This document shows positions 63,864 to 64,000 of a stretch of DNA of 64,000 nt, one piece after another. The DNA is from Nitrospira sp. Lineage in GTDB: Bacteria > Nitrospirota > Nitrospiria > Nitrospirales > Nitrospiraceae. The position numbers were made by a program, and so were the translations under genes. The DNA lies in assembly GCA_030653545.1 (NCBI GenBank), contig JAURZE010000026.1:332051-396050 (forward strand). The letters are read 5' to 3'. Positions within the stretch are counted from its first letter, which is position 1. Each line of letters opens with the position of its first letter. A model generated the notes under the pieces. The model ran no database searches. It was not told the origin of the DNA and was given only the letters and a program-made list of their open reading frames with translations.

Positions 63864-64000
63864 GTGTAGTGTCTCAGTAATATCTTTCCAATATTGGTTG
63901 GTTCTGGTATCGTCTGGGGTATGTGGAAACCAACCGACTCGTTGCCGATGACGGGAGAACAGAAACAGACGTTGGAGGCGTGGATGCGGGCGAAGACCAG
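63864..64000 (+). mobile_element. Left end of an IS630-like insertion sequence (partial)
   Basis: A TA dinucleotide at 63862-63863 precedes GTGTAGTGTCTCAGTAATAT, which may be the terminal repeat. It is followed by a transposase reading frame starting at 63921. The rest lies outside the window, so neither the right end nor a target duplication can be checked. IS630 family members insert at TA. The assignment rests on the transposase start. Confidence 0.5.
63921..64000 (+). CDS. IS630-family transposase, N-terminal fragment cut by window end
   Basis: An ATG at 63921 reads MWKPTDSLPMTGEQKQTLEA followed by WMRAKT and is open to the window end. This resembles the start of IS630-type transposases, whose N-terminal helix-turn-helix domain begins shortly after. 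Only 26 codons are visible, so the family call is tentative. If confirmed, it is the only mobile-element gene in the window. Confidence 0.5.
   Translation, partial: MWKPTDSLPMTGEQKQTLEAWMRAKT

Overview
The window looks like part of a Nitrospira-type (phylum Nitrospirota) chromosome. This rests on the moderately high GC, the housekeeping order glmU-glmS-gatC-panD-gatA-gatB-eno-ftsB-era-mgtE-recO, and the overall style of the polysaccharide locus. It is an inference from gene content, not from a marker gene. Almost every gene is on the minus strand, so transcription runs from high to low coordinates. No tRNA, rRNA or CRISPR array was seen.

Positions 1-46084 hold one very large exopolysaccharide or capsule locus. 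In transcription order it starts with a PilZ-domain protein, then a candidate promoter (45703-45731) and a specialised NusG/RfaH-like antiterminator (45124-45627). Next come two Wza-type export proteins, an outer-membrane beta-barrel protein, a Wzc-like tyrosine autokinase, an initiating sugar-phosphate transferase and a polysaccharide deacetylase of the exosortase-A (XrtA) type. An ABC exporter (wzm/wzt) follows. The remaining ~35 kb encodes nucleotide-sugar enzymes (rfbF, ugd, a GDP-mannose dehydrogenase, several SDR epimerase/decarboxylases), a C-methyltransferase, about nine glycosyltransferases, a carbamoyltransferase, an asparagine-synthase-like amidotransferase and two membrane SGNH proteins. 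It also holds two beta-propeller proteins of the GINT1-N type, an ATP-grasp/DUF4910 pair and an FkbH/ACP/MaoC-SDR acyl cassette. Two sequences resembling the ops site of RfaH lie in the leaders of the antiterminator gene and of the first export gene. This suggests a dedicated antitermination system for the long polycistron.

Positions 46085-47672 carry the only complete plus-strand genes: a LuxR-type regulator with a plausible sigma70 promoter, divergent from the PilZ gene, and a small lipoprotein gene.

Positions 47674-63671 are mostly housekeeping on the minus strand: glycogen synthase, a lipoprotein, a DUF971 protein, recO, mgtE, era, ftsB-like, eno, gatB, two small envelope-type proteins, gatA, panD, gatC, glmS, glmU and a DUF502 membrane protein. 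Two related ~115-bp imperfect palindromes sit directly after the stop codons of eno and glmS. glmS and glmU make UDP-GlcNAc, and so could feed the polysaccharide locus.

At the right edge (about 63864-64000) an IS630-like element begins and is cut by the window end. At the left edge the GDP-mannose dehydrogenase gene is cut near its 3' end.
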